64,000 nucleotides of DNA from Martensiomyces pterosporus (lineage: Eukaryota; Kickxellomycota; Kickxellomycetes; Kickxellales; Kickxellaceae). The position numbers and the translations under genes were made by a program. The notes below the pieces were generated by a model. That model was not told the origin of the DNA and ran no database searches. It was given only the letters and a program-made list of their open reading frames with translations. Below, in pieces: positions 18,712 to 29,043 of this stretch. Position 1 is the stretch's first letter; each line of letters opens with the position of its first letter. The DNA lies in assembly GCA_025201845.1 (NCBI GenBank), contig MU603943.1, positions 124,001 to 188,000 of the forward strand. The letters run 5' to 3'.

Positions 18712-21656
18712 ATGCGCTATCGCTTCATAGTGTTTCGGGCCCAGCCGGCCAAAGAAACGATCACATTCTCGATATACGTCGAAGAGGTTGTAAGTATATG
18801 CCCCTTTATAGCCGTGCGTTTGTAGGTCGCACCCGCCAGAACCTTGTTTCCTTTTGCCATGCAGTGAACCCCTCCCCCCTCAGCAACAAGCATCCAGCCA
18901 GCAAAGGCAGAGATTGTGGTGAAAATAAACGGCGGAGCAGCGCTGGCTTTGGGATTCGCTGTTATTGTCCACCTATGCGCGCTCATGCCAGTCGCACTGC
19001 AACCAAATACACTGCTCTATCTACTCATCGCACTCTGCCATTTCTGTGTATGCTTCTTTGTTCGGCGCTAAGCCAGCGTCAATCTTTTCTGTTTGAGCAC
19101 TACGATCCTTCTGGTTCTATTCTTGGATGGCCAGCCAGAGTCCCTCTATTGCCTCTATCTTCCCCGCGCCCCACCGGTGCTGTCCCATCATATGTCAATT
19201 GCGTCCTGGTTACTGACTGCATTCAGACCCCGCCATGCACTGTGCAATGCATTCTACCTGTCTAGGCACCGCAAGCACCAGTTGGAAATACAGTCTCTAG
19301 CCCCATCACCTCTCCCTCGGACGAGTATGTGCGGTCTGGCCAGCCCCTATCCACAGTCCCGGTCCCCGCCGGAAACAGCAGAAATGGCAACAGCAGCAAC
19401 ACAGCTGCAGCTATGGCATCGCCGTCCCGCATTAGTAGAACGATAGATCGCACCTGGGATCAGTGCGAATGGCTGCAAAAGAAAATCACTCAGAGCCTCC
19501 GACTGCAGGTCCTGCCGTCATTATCCGACAGGCCCAACCCCAAACGCATCAGCGAGCCTCTGTATGCTGAGAGACAGCGTGCGCAGATCGAACGCTGGCT
19601 TAACCGCCTGGGCTCGCGCGAGGATATCTGCGAGAACGGGTCGTTTGATCACTTTATCTCGACCAAAATGACCAGCAGCGAGATCGGCGGCAGCGGCAAA
19701 CAGTCGTTCTCTTCCAAACTGCTGAATTTGTTTAGCGGCACATCGGACCAGGGATTCAGAGTGTACACGCCGATCGGCGAGATCAATGATGTAAGTACAT
19801 GGGCGGAAAGCGCGCCCTTCCATTGTGCTTCTCCAACTCTGGCTATGTGATGATGGCGGCTGTTTGCTAATCTCAGCGATTCATATACTCATCGCCACTG
19901 TTCCAACTAGTTTGATGAGGACGAGGAGGAGAGGCGGCGTGAATACATCAACCGCACAGAAGAGTACGCGCTGGAGCTGGCAGAGGCTATCACAAACATG
20001 CACACACAGGAGGAGGTACTGGACAAGAGCGTTGTGAAAGTCGCACTGGCTGTCAAAAAGGCATTCCGCTCGGACTCCATATCGCCCTACGACGACAGCT
20101 CTGTCCCCTGCACAAGCGTTGATGATCGAGCGCGGTCGCAGATTGCGCTAGAATTGCTCCAAAACGCGTCTGAAGCAAACTACTGGAACAACAGGGAGAT
20201 TGCCAAGTGGAAGGACTATAATCTTGTCGACGCCGTCACGGAATACTGCTCGATGCTCAGTGGAGTCAGGGATATTATGAACAACTCTACGCAGACGCTT
20301 ATCCTCTACGAGAAAGCCATGCAAAGGCACCAGTCGTATGTGGCCAAAGCCAACGGCCTGCGCATTCAATACCCGAGTGACACGCCGTCAGTCAAGTACG
20401 CAAATGAGCAGGAGGCGCAGTCGGAAAGGGAGCTGGAGCTGGCTCATCAGGAGTACACGGACTCGTGCGACATTGTCAAAAAGGAGCTGGTTCGATATGA
20501 GAGAGAACGGGCACATGGAACGTGTAAGGCTCTGGAGAATACAGCGGCGCTGGAGCTGGAGTCCGCGCGCGCTCGGTGTCAGGAACTTAGGGCCGCGTGT
20601 AGGCGAATAAAGAATATGCAGCTGGTCAAGGATCCCCCACACCCAAGAACGACTATCGGACCTATGCTCTGGCAGACATCTGCGCAACCTGCTACACCTA
20701 CGCCCAGTGCTCTCGCATCGTCGTTCATCCCAGCTACCACGCCAAGCACCGCCACGCCCACCTTCAACGACCGCTATATACTTGGTGGATTCGCTGCCTC
20801 TAATGGCCATCACAGCCACCACAAGCACAGTAGCTCTGGCGGCGGCGGCAGCAGCAGCAGCAGTGCGGATGGCATGGCCGGCGGCCAGGCAAATGGCGTG
20901 CGCAGTGTTAGCCTTAGACGAGCACGTACTCTGGATAACGCCGATTTTGTCAGCAGCAGCGGCATCGGCAGCAACAACGGCAGCAGTGGCGGAAGCAGCT
21001 TTAACCCCCTCTCATCAAATCTGCCAAGCAGCAAGCCAAAGGCGCTGCCTACCTTGGCGTCGTCTTCATCTTCTGCATCGTCATCGGCTGTTGCTGTGGC
21101 TGGTGGCTCGTCATCGTCGCCATCGTCACCGCAGGGAAAGAAGCGCTGGAATGGGCGGATATCTACACTGCCATACCAAGGATACGATCCGTCGGCAGAT
21201 ACAGGGTACCGACTAATCGTTGATCGCAACCGCTTGGCAGAGATGGAGGCTGAAGCCGAAATGGAGGATGAGCTTGTCCGATCAGGAATGCTCACTGCTC
21301 GGCAGATCACCCGTAAGAAAACCGGCCAAGCCCACTATGTCTCTTCACCCGACGCCTACCCTTCGCCCGACGTGCCCCCGGTACTCCCGGCATTTCGCAC
21401 CTCAGCGTCGACAACATCGCTCTCTACGGCCTCGCAGCATAGACACACAAACAGCTATGGCGGGGTGTCGACCATCCCGCAGCCAGTGAGCGCCTCGGCC
21501 TATCTCCAGTACTCGCGGCAGAACCTCTCTGCATCGCTTTCGGGGACTCAGCACTCGAGACGCTCCCCTGGACCCGCTGGCGCCGCTGGAATCAAGCCGG
21601 CAGCACACCATATGGTGCGCAAAGACAAGGGCAAGGGGCACGCATATGCAGTATAG
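18712..21656 (+). CDS. Sorting nexin (PX domain plus BAR-like coiled coil)
   Basis: Three exons, 18712-18789, 19266-19790 and 19911-21656, encode 782 residues. Donors are GTAAGT and acceptors TCTAG and ACTAG; all junctions are phase 0. An in-frame stop just upstream supports the ATG at 18712. Exon 1 (MRYRFIVFRAQPAKETITFSI) looks like early PX strands. PX continues after a Ser/Asn/Pro-rich insert (about 30-78) with ISRTIDRTWDQCEWLQKKI, LPSLSDRPNPKR and ERQRAQIERWLNRLG, the usual PX end. Residues about 202-430 are long charged helices fitting a BAR or Vps5-C region. The rest is low-complexity Ser/Gly. PX-BAR proteins bind endosomal phosphoinositides and sort cargo. Whether it is a Vps17, Mvp1 or Atg20/Snx41 type cannot be decided. 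Intron 1 (476 bases) could conceal another exon. Confidence 0.7.
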
Positions 21657-21791
21657 ATCAATTCGGGAGCAGCATTTCCGCTGCTGTTCACATTGGCGAC
21701 AAGGGTCTAATAATTTTTCTTTTGAAAACAAAAGTGTTTTGGCCCCAGCATTTAGTGGCTCGCAGAGCGTCGATGCACTGATATTCTGAAG

Positions 21792-22266
21792 CTACTTCTT
21801 CTTGCTCTTCATAAAGTTGGACTCCTTGATCGCTCGCGATCTCTGGTGCCGCTGCCTGGCGCGCTCGTCCATGGACTCCTCGGGAACCTCATCGAGCAGC
21901 GTCCACAGCCAATCCGGGTACTCCTCGTCCTTGAGTGCGACGGGGTCCTTGCCGTCCTTGTAAATGTTCAGCCCCTTGAGTACAGTTCCGTGTGTGGCAA
22001 TCGAGGGCGCCCGCTTAGGCTGATCTGCCGCTTTTGTCGCATCTACAAACAAGGGAGAGTGAGAGTGGTGTTAGCTTTTCTGCTGCGATAGTCAAAGGAA
22101 AGCGAGCTGGCGCGAGAACCGCTGGCTGCGCTGTGGCAAACGTACCGGCTGCACTGCGGGGTGTAATTGTGGTGCTGAGACTCCGGGCAAAGCGAGACTG
22201 CTGCTGCAGCTGGGCGAGCATGCGAGCGCTCGCAGTAGACCGAGTTGCAATCAGCTGCGCGAACAT
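21792..22266 (-). CDS. MRPL37: Mitochondrial large ribosomal subunit protein mL54
   Basis: Two exons, 22146-22266 and 21792-22042, encode 123 residues. The split codon (G|AT) joins TPRSAA to DATKAADQPKRAP, with donor GTACGT and acceptor TTTGTAG. Residues 1-35 form an Arg/Ser/Ala/Gln-rich presequence. The mL54 signature follows: HGTVLKGLNIYKDGKDPVAL and EEYPDWLWTLLDEVPEE, then a basic C-terminus (FMKSKKK). Yeast Mrpl37 and animal MRPL54 share this pattern. It is divergent to uL24m across a 500-base promoter, so two mitoribosomal genes may be co-regulated. Confidence 0.92.
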
Positions 22267-22768
22267 TATATTTTGTTTATCTGCTCCTGCACGGCGACGA
22301 AGTGGCCGAATTTAAAGAGGCTGAAAAGGCGATGAGCGAATTTACACGAACGGCACACAACAAAAGTGCAAATTGGGGAGCAGCAGATACGAAAGGCAAA
22401 AAGGCTGCTTCGAAGGCTAGATCGGGGCAGAATGCCTGATCCTGCCTAATCACGGTCCTCTCCCTATGCCAAAGCCCGTGCGGCTAGGACAGGCCCAGCC
22501 GCTGATCCCTATTAAGGCGGCGATTAGTATCAGCGCTTACAAGCAAGACAAAAAGATAAACTAGACGCCGCTTGGCCAGCATGGCCAGCTGCTTGCTTTT
22601 TGCTGCCTACTTTCACACATTTGTCTCTGCTGGTATTGCTCCTGTGCTGCTTTTGCTCAATTTCCACCTCGATTTCTCCAGCAGCACATCACACCCGGGG
22701 AAGAAGCGCGCAAACAGATTGTAGAACCCGCCTCAAACACCACACAAAAGGAATAGTGCTAAATAGAA
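22267..22768. promoter_or_regulatory. Shared divergent promoter of mL54 and uL24m
   Basis: 502 bases. A GCGATGAG element at 22329-22336 matches the core of the yeast PAC box, and pyrimidine tracts lie at about 22600-22680. No other gene is seen. Confidence 0.4.
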
Positions 22769-23341
22769 ATGCGTTTGCATCGGTCGATTCTAAAGGCAAC
22801 CAGCACGCGTGCTATGCCACGGGACAAGTCGCTTCCCAAGGACATGCGGCTGAAGAAGTGGAAGATCTGCAAGGGAGATCAGGTCATGGTAATATCCGGC
22901 AAGGACCGCGGGCAGACGGGTATGGTCACCGAGGTTTCGCGCAAGACAAACTCGGTGTACGTGCGGGGACTGAAGCTTGCGTTCAAGACTGTGCCCAAGA
23001 CACCCGAGTCGCCCACTGGCAGGATCCAAAAGGAAATGCCCATCCATGTGTCCAACGTTGCCATTGTCGACCCCAGCACCAACCAGCCTACCAAGGTCAG
23101 GCTGGCAAACTACGTTGACCCCGACACTGGCGTCAAGGAGAAGCGTAGATTTGCGGTTGGCACTGGCACTTTTATCCCTAAGAACGTTGATTTGTCGTAC
23201 CAGAAGAGCTGGAAGGACGGCGTCCTTGACACCGACCCCGATGTTGTGCAAAAGTCCACATTCACGGCTGTCCCCGGCGTCCCCCCATTCCCCGAAGATG
23301 TGATGCGCGAGATCAAGAACCGGTACAAGAAACTTTTCTGA
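22769..23341 (+). CDS. MRPL40: Mitochondrial large ribosomal subunit protein uL24m
   Basis: A 190-residue single-exon protein. A short presequence (MRLHRSILKATSTRA) precedes the KOW motif region WKICKGDQVMVISGKDRGQTG (about 31-51). Then come VTEVSRKTNSVYVRGLKLAFKT and a conserved PIHVSNVAIVDPSTNQPTKV segment, as in L24 proteins. The C-terminal extension (WKDGVLDTDPDVV, PPFPEDVMREIKNRYKKLF) is typical of fungal Mrpl40. The protein binds 23S-like rRNA near the exit tunnel of the mitoribosome. The frame is clean and the start is the first ATG. Confidence 0.93.
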   Translation: MRLHRSILKATSTRAMPRDKSLPKDMRLKKWKICKGDQVMVISGKDRGQTGMVTEVSRKTNSVYVRGLKLAFKTVPKTPESPTGRIQKEMPIHVSNVAIVDPSTNQPTKVRLANYVDPDTGVKEKRRFAVGTGTFIPKNVDLSYQKSWKDGVLDTDPDVVQKSTFTAVPGVPPFPEDVMREIKNRYKKLF

Positions 23342-23509
23342 GCTAGGCAAGCAAAACCCCTCGAATAAATACGCAAACTCCCTGAATCATCTACGCTCTG
23401 TCGCGAGCTATGAAGGTAAAGATCGAAATTGGTATTGCTATTACTATTCAGATTAGAGAAAGGTAGCATAAACGGCGGACGCCAGGGCCCCTCCAGCTAG
23501 CCCTGCGCC

Positions 23510-24280
23510 TTACACGATGTTTGGGATGTGTTCTGCGCGTGGATACTTGGACTGCAAGCCAGGCCACTGCACGATGAAGCGATCTGCCAGCAGATATGCG
23601 ATCTTGCCTGAGAGCGAGAGCGAACTGACCCTAGCAAACGACTCGACATAGACAATCGGTATGCGCTTGCGACCAAATATACGTGGTGCAAAAGCAACCG
23701 CGCATACAAGAACGCAGTTGCCAGGGCCATTGCACAGCACCACATCGGGGCTGTGCCTGTACATGTGCTGTACAACGCGTGCTAGGCAGCTGAGGACCGA
23801 TAGCGGCGTTGTCAGCCATGACTGGCCAACCTCTCTGCTGCGCGGCACCCTGCATACGACGTACTCCTCTGAATCGACATCCCTACCACTTTCAAGAACG
23901 CCGATTTGGTCCAACGAGAGCATGTCTGCGTCGCCGACAATGTACATCCTTCTGTTGTAGCGATCGAAATCTACTCCACGCAACAGCCGGACCATCTCCG
24001 CTGTGTGTCCACCTAATCGCGAAATAGTTATGAAGAACAGATGCTAGGCAGACTTCTTACGAGCTGTCTTGTGCGAGTCTTCTGGACGCCTTGGCCATTC
24101 TTCAGCTGTCTTACCTGAGCCCAAAACTATGCACAGCATCTTGTCGTTAGCTGTGCTTGCTGCCTTGCCCTTCCGCTGAGCCCCAGGCCGCTGTCGTGCA
24201 GCAAACACTGGCAGAACAAGGTATAGCCGCGTGGCTAGCGCACAGACCAGCACTAGAGGTATTAGCAGTATGGACGCCAT
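23510..24280 (-). CDS. ALG14: UDP-GlcNAc transferase membrane subunit Alg14
   Basis: Two exons, 24115-24280 and 23510-24012, encode 222 residues. The junction completes the family motif LGSG-GHTAEM, with donor GTAAGA and acceptor ATTAG, which is strong support for the splice. Residues 3-25 form an N-terminal membrane anchor (ILLIPLVLVCALATRLYLVL). Other marks are DADMLSLDQIG, VPRSREVGQSW, DVVLCNGPGNCV (the usual GPGTC-like glycine motif) and VYVESFARVSSLSLSGK, ending FIVQWPGLQSKYPRAEH. Alg14 anchors the cytosolic catalytic subunit Alg13 at the ER and together they add the second GlcNAc to dolichol-PP-GlcNAc in N-glycan synthesis. Confidence 0.95.
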
Positions 24281-24571
24281 GTTTTAACCGGAGCATTGGT
24301 ACACAATAAACAGGCAATAGGCAATTTCTAACAAACGCACGAACGGTGCGCACCCTGCTGGCAACAAGCGCCTCGAGATTTAAATGTGATTATGCCAGTG
24401 GCTACATTTTTGATTTGAATCACGTGGATGGCAGCATTTGGCATTCGGTACTTTGGGCGAGTGTGGGCATTGTGCAGTTTATTCTCGGAGCTTTCAGCAG
24501 CTATGCAGCAGCGCTCAGCCATTTTCGCTGTGCAGAACAACGGTGGAGCTACCAAATGCACTGAAGCATGC

Positions 24572-25792
24572 CTATTCGAGGGTGCTACGCAACTTCCCTA
24601 TGAGGTTCCTGAGGTAGCATGCAGAGATGGTTCCGTAGAGCCTCCTCAATGCCTCTACAAACACGGACTGCTGCTTGTCTGTTGTGACACCAGCTAGCCA
24701 GCTAGCCTGTATGGTCATGTAGCGTCTAGTCTGTTCTCTATGTCTTAATACCCGATTGCAGTCTGCCATAGCGGCATACGTATCCCTGTCACGCTTCATA
24801 TCCTCCAAAGATAACTGCGTTTTGAACGTGCTGACGAGCATGGATTTCGCACCAACCCACTCGGTATTGGCCGGTATGTCAGTCTCTACATAGTACTTCA
24901 CCAAGGGCGATGCATAGTCCAGAAGAAATTTCCTCCAGTTGATGTCTTCTGTTGAAACCTCAAGCACAAGTGGGTGAATCCACGAATCCAAATACTCGCT
25001 GGGATTCATCGCAAATTCGAGAGCGTCGAACGTGCCTCTCTTTGCTTCTACTATGTAGCCATAAGATGTGCTTATGTCCACTGCGCCAATCTCCTTGCTT
25101 TGCCCATGGAGAAGCATGGTATATGTGATGATTGCAGTCTTTAGTGCGCTGTTTATACTGCATATACGATCTGACAACTCTCCAAGATAGCCCATGCATT
25201 CGTTGGTGCTTTCAGCGTGTCTTATCGAATTCTCTGCCCTGGGCGTATCGGCAGTTGCATACGTAAGGGCGTCCATATGCATCTGTGGCAAGAGGTTCTT
25301 GCAGTCCCCGTTCAGAGATTCTTTCATAGCGACCAGGTGTTTAAGATATAGGATGGAGAAGCACTCCCCCGAAGTGTCGATGTCAATGGCTGTGTCACTA
25401 TCACCAGCATCTGCAGTGCTGACGGGTGAGGTTTTTGACAGAGCATCAATAGCGCATGCTAGGCCATCGGTAGCCTGATTGATGGTGTTGACAAGACTTG
25501 AAAAGATAGCATTTTTGCAGCTCATGCAATCGTTCACTGAGTCAAATGAGCCTGAAACAAGTGCATCTGAGATAGCCGTAGCAGTATGGCCGATGAGTAT
25601 CTCCCCGTATGCTTTGGACAGAAGATCAGTCATTCCTTTGTTCACCAGGGTTTTCAGTGTGCGGAGGCGCTGAAGGTAGAGAACAGTTGCTAGCCCTGGT
25701 TCTGGCTCTGACACGATAGCACTTGGCTGTTCGTCCGAAGACACCATTTCAAAATTGTCATTTGAGCCAGTATCGGCTGAAGAGCACAGCAT
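24572..25792 (-). CDS. Orphan protein, 406 residues, unknown function
   Basis: A single uninterrupted frame starting at the ATG at 25792 (MLCSSADTGSND). No signal peptide, membrane segment or known motif is seen. It looks mostly helical, with Cys pairs scattered at low density (NDCMSCKN near 105) and a Trp-containing C-terminal third (SWIHPLVLEV, INWRKFLLDYASPLVKYYVE, TEWVGAKSMLV). Codon choice is much less C-biased than in neighbours, fitting a weakly expressed or lineage-specific gene. The long clean frame makes coding likely, but an upstream exon could be missing. Function cannot be suggested. Confidence 0.6.
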   Translation of the reverse strand: MLCSSADTGSNDNFEMVSSDEQPSAIVSEPEPGLATVLYLQRLRTLKTLVNKGMTDLLSKAYGEILIGHTATAISDALVSGSFDSVNDCMSCKNAIFSSLVNTINQATDGLACAIDALSKTSPVSTADAGDSDTAIDIDTSGECFSILYLKHLVAMKESLNGDCKNLLPQMHMDALTYATADTPRAENSIRHAESTNECMGYLGELSDRICSINSALKTAIITYTMLLHGQSKEIGAVDISTSYGYIVEAKRGTFDALEFAMNPSEYLDSWIHPLVLEVSTEDINWRKFLLDYASPLVKYYVETDIPANTEWVGAKSMLVSTFKTQLSLEDMKRDRDTYAAMADCNRVLRHREQTRRYMTIQASWLAGVTTDKQQSVFVEALRRLYGTISACYLRNLIGKLRSTLE

Positions 25793-27069
25793 GGCTGGGG
25801 AGGTATGCGCTGGTAACTGCTGGTGCGTGCTAGGAACTGCGTGGAATGAAGCCCGGGTTGACTGAGAAAGAGCGGTTGGATGCGATCTTTTGCTCTGTAT
25901 TTATACCGACTCTTGGGGTCTAGATGTTCATGAAGCGAGACCCATTTTCCGGAATGGCCTCTACAAATCACTGCACCATGAGGTAACGCCCATACCAGCA
26001 TTTCAAGAATGTGGCATCAACAGGCGTGCAGCGTGCTCCACCTGTGCGCAGCTCTGCAGTTTGGCACTTGCCAGCACACAGAGGGATCTCCAATAATGCC
26101 AACTCAGTTGACATGCACCCTGAACCAATGTCGACCAAATAAAAACAGCACGCAATTAGACATGGGGCTACCAAACTAAACAGATGAGGCAGCAGTGACT
26201 CTGGTTATACACACAAGTGCACTGCTGACAGCCTCTGCCATTTGATGTTAATATTAAACTCAAGTGACCCGGTTGTGTGCGTGTCTTCTGACAGCAGAGA
26301 CAGCGGGGCGTGGGAGTGCGCCAATCAAGACAAGCCGCCTTTCCAGCTGACTGGGCGATCAGCAGCAGCGTCAAGCGACTTGGAAACCTCCACTTGGCGG
26401 CTTTGCCCAGATCGCGGCGGCCCACTGAGCAGGATTTCAGTACGTCTGGGCCTATCTCCCGTGGGGCTACAGAACATCCCCTTCGTTTTCTGTGGTGCCC
26501 CAGACTGAATTCTGCTGGGAGTGAGAAGGACAATGAGATGGGAGCACGGGGATTGTGTGGATCTGCGGTTGCTCCGTGCACATCCTAATAATAAATGAAC
26601 GGGGACCGAGTAAATTGCATGCCCTGTAGATGAGGGGCCTGTGCACTGCGGGAAAAAAACTGAGTCTCATCGTGGCAAAATACAGCAGCAAGGACGGCCT
26701 GTTCAGCCGACTTGGAACAGCAGCACAGCAAACAGCAGCACTCCATTGGGAGGCTGCATGCTCAGCTGCCAAATACACACAAACAGGCGTTTCGTTGGCG
26801 CCGGTGGCCACATGGACGAGATGACGATGGTATGTATTTGTTTGTATACTAATACAGCGAAAAGGAAAATAAACAGGCGGCTGAAAAGGAGATACTGGAT
26901 GAGTGAGAGACGAGTGGCAAAAAAGCAGACGCGGATATGACGGGGGGAACTAGTGTATACAACAAAAGGCATATGCATGGTGAAGAGGATAGTCGTGTGC
27001 CATGTGTGGGTATATGGATGCAATGTTTTTTCTTGTTCTTCTGCTATGCGCTGCTGCTGCTGCTGCTGC
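25793..27069. other. Intergenic, about 1.3 kb
   Basis: No supportable gene. Short frames on both strands lack family motifs and consistent codon bias. The right end is A-rich and should be the 3' UTR of the Reg1-like gene; the left end is the promoter of the orphan gene. Confidence 0.35.
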
Positions 27070-29043
27070 TCAGAATATCGTGTAGTTGGAGATAAACGAC
27101 GCACACCATTTAACAGCATCAACCGTGTTGACAATAGTGTCCTCTGCGCGATCAATAATCGACTCGTTGCGAGCATGGTTCTGCGAAGAATGGCTGTTGG
27201 CGTTGGCGTTCAGCGCGCCGTCAGCTGAACCAGAGCCCGCTGCTGCTGCTCCAAACGCCTGGCTATGCGACAGCGGCGTTGCAAAGGATGGTTGCCTGAG
27301 GTCAGCAGACACCGGGGGTGTGGTGTAGGTTGACAACTCGCCGTCATCTTCATCATCCTCCATGTTGCGGTGAATCTGATACTCGCTGCCGTCCATGTCA
27401 TACTCGCATGTGCTCCAAGCCGAGTGGTAGCTATCCGAGTAGAAGCGATGCTTGGGCAAAGACGGCGGCGGCAACGAAGGTCTGTAGTGGTGCTTTTGCA
27501 TCTCGCGCTCAAACTCCTGAATGATGGCGTCCTCGTCGTCATCGAACGGCACGTGGTCTGCTGGGAAAGGCTTGTTTGCTGCTGATGAGAACGGATCTCG
27601 CACAACATGAGACGAGGTGGAAGGCGTGTGTTGGGTAGGCGTGGAGCTTGGAGCAGTGCTGCTGTTTCCTTCTGAAGAATAGGCGCTGCTGCTGTGTGGC
27701 TGCTGTGTGGGAGCAGATGGCGACTTTGTTGGTTTCTCAGCCGCAAACGTTGAAACGGAAACGGCGTCAGTCACGAATCTGCGTACCTGACCAGCAACCG
27801 ACTGCACATACCCTTGAACGTACCCACTTACACCACCGCCAGTACCTGCGCTCTCTTTGCCGCCTGCACTGCTACCTTTGCTGCCACTGCTGCTGCTCGA
27901 CGCAGAGCTATGGCGACCCCCAACAGCACGCTCAGATGGCGTAGGCCCGCCAAACAAGGCAATCCCACTGCTGTAATCGCCAAGGAAGTCCTCATCGTCG
28001 CTGTCGTCGTAGCTCATGTGTGGGCTGCTGAAAGGCTTGCTGGGGCTTGCGGTGACAGAAACGAGTCTGCGGTGGTCGCCCTTGAGAGGAGTGGGTGCAA
28101 GCTTAATTACCAAAGTGCGGCGGTTGCGGCTGCTATTACGGTGCAAACGCCTCACGGAGCTGCTGCTGCTGCTGCTGCTATTGCTGGTGTAATAGCGCCT
28201 GCTGCTGCCGTTTTCGTCTGCCGAGTCCCCGTCCCCGTCTTCCTCAAAGCCCGCAGGGAGGCACTCGCTCTCATGCTTGAAAACAACCATGCACTGCTCG
28301 ACGCGGTCGTTGAACCGCAACCGAGGCTTCAGCCCAGCCTCATTGTCCAGCGTTGTGTCAGAGCCTAGTGAGCTGGTAGACATGTTCTCGCGTATTGACA
28401 TGGCTGGCGAGTGCAAGGGCGAGTGTGCTGGGCTTGACACTGGGCTGAGTGTTGGCGATGTGAGAAACGTCTGCAAGTCTGTGCGTTTTAACGCAGGCTT
28501 CAGAGGCACAGAGGCGGCTGTTTTCGCTGCTGCTGCTGCTGCTGCTGTGGGTATGGATGTGGATGTGGATATGGATGTGGCCTCTGCTGCTGCTGTTGTC
28601 GTAGAGGCTGCTGCGTTTTTCGACGTGTTTGTCAAGAGGCTTCTGTGTGTAGCCCAGGGTACCTCCAAGCGAAGAGCAGGCATCAGGGCATAAAGGAACA
28701 CGGGGTCGGCGTCCTTGTTCCAGTTGATGCGCTCAGGCGGGTAGCGTGGCAACTGGAGTCTGCCCACAGCCCACTGACGCCAAACAACGTTGACTGACCG
28801 CGCATGCGTAAACGACTCGTCTTCGCCGTTGTTGCTGTAGTAGCAGCACTGTGCGGTGCTCGTTGGCGTCTTGCTCTGCAGCCGCTTGCCATGCTTGCGC
28901 AAGAGCGCCTGTGTGCGGGCAAGCATGTGCTCTGTCCAGTCATAGAGAAAGTAATCGACCCGCTGGACCAACTCTGGGTAGCGCTCGTACAGGTTGCAGT
29001 CTGAGAGCAGCAGCACGTCGACCATTTCGTGAATGTCCTCCAT
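27070..29043 (-). CDS. Reg1-like protein phosphatase 1 regulatory subunit
   Basis: A 657-residue single-exon protein. The N-terminal segment (VDYFLYDWTEHM ... SVNVVWRQWAVGRLQLP, about 30-100) resembles the DUF1752 region of fungal regulators. It leads into PPERINWNKDADPVFLYAL (about 102-120), like the NWxKDSDVTWLYGP block of Reg1. RLRFNDRVEQCMVVF (about 241-255) matches the HIHFNDRVEQC motif of Reg1. DDSDDEDFLGDYSSGIALFG (about 350) is another shared acidic piece. The rest is low-complexity Ser/Ala/Thr. In budding yeast Reg1 targets Glc7/PP1 to dephosphorylate Snf1 and impose glucose repression; the same role is inferred here. A classic RVxF PP1-docking motif is not obvious except within the RLRF stretch. 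Confidence 0.78.
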   Translation of the reverse strand: MEDIHEMVDVLLLSDCNLYERYPELVQRVDYFLYDWTEHMLARTQALLRKHGKRLQSKTPTSTAQCCYYSNNGEDESFTHARSVNVVWRQWAVGRLQLPRYPPERINWNKDADPVFLYALMPALRLEVPWATHRSLLTNTSKNAAASTTTAAAEATSISTSTSIPTAAAAAAAKTAASVPLKPALKRTDLQTFLTSPTLSPVSSPAHSPLHSPAMSIRENMSTSSLGSDTTLDNEAGLKPRLRFNDRVEQCMVVFKHESECLPAGFEEDGDGDSADENGSSRRYYTSNSSSSSSSSVRRLHRNSSRNRRTLVIKLAPTPLKGDHRRLVSVTASPSKPFSSPHMSYDDSDDEDFLGDYSSGIALFGGPTPSERAVGGRHSSASSSSSGSKGSSAGGKESAGTGGGVSGYVQGYVQSVAGQVRRFVTDAVSVSTFAAEKPTKSPSAPTQQPHSSSAYSSEGNSSTAPSSTPTQHTPSTSSHVVRDPFSSAANKPFPADHVPFDDDEDAIIQEFEREMQKHHYRPSLPPPSLPKHRFYSDSYHSAWSTCEYDMDGSEYQIHRNMEDDEDDGELSTYTTPPVSADLRQPSFATPLSHSQAFGAAAAGSGSADGALNANANSHSSQNHARNESIIDRAEDTIVNTVDAVKWCASFISNYTIF

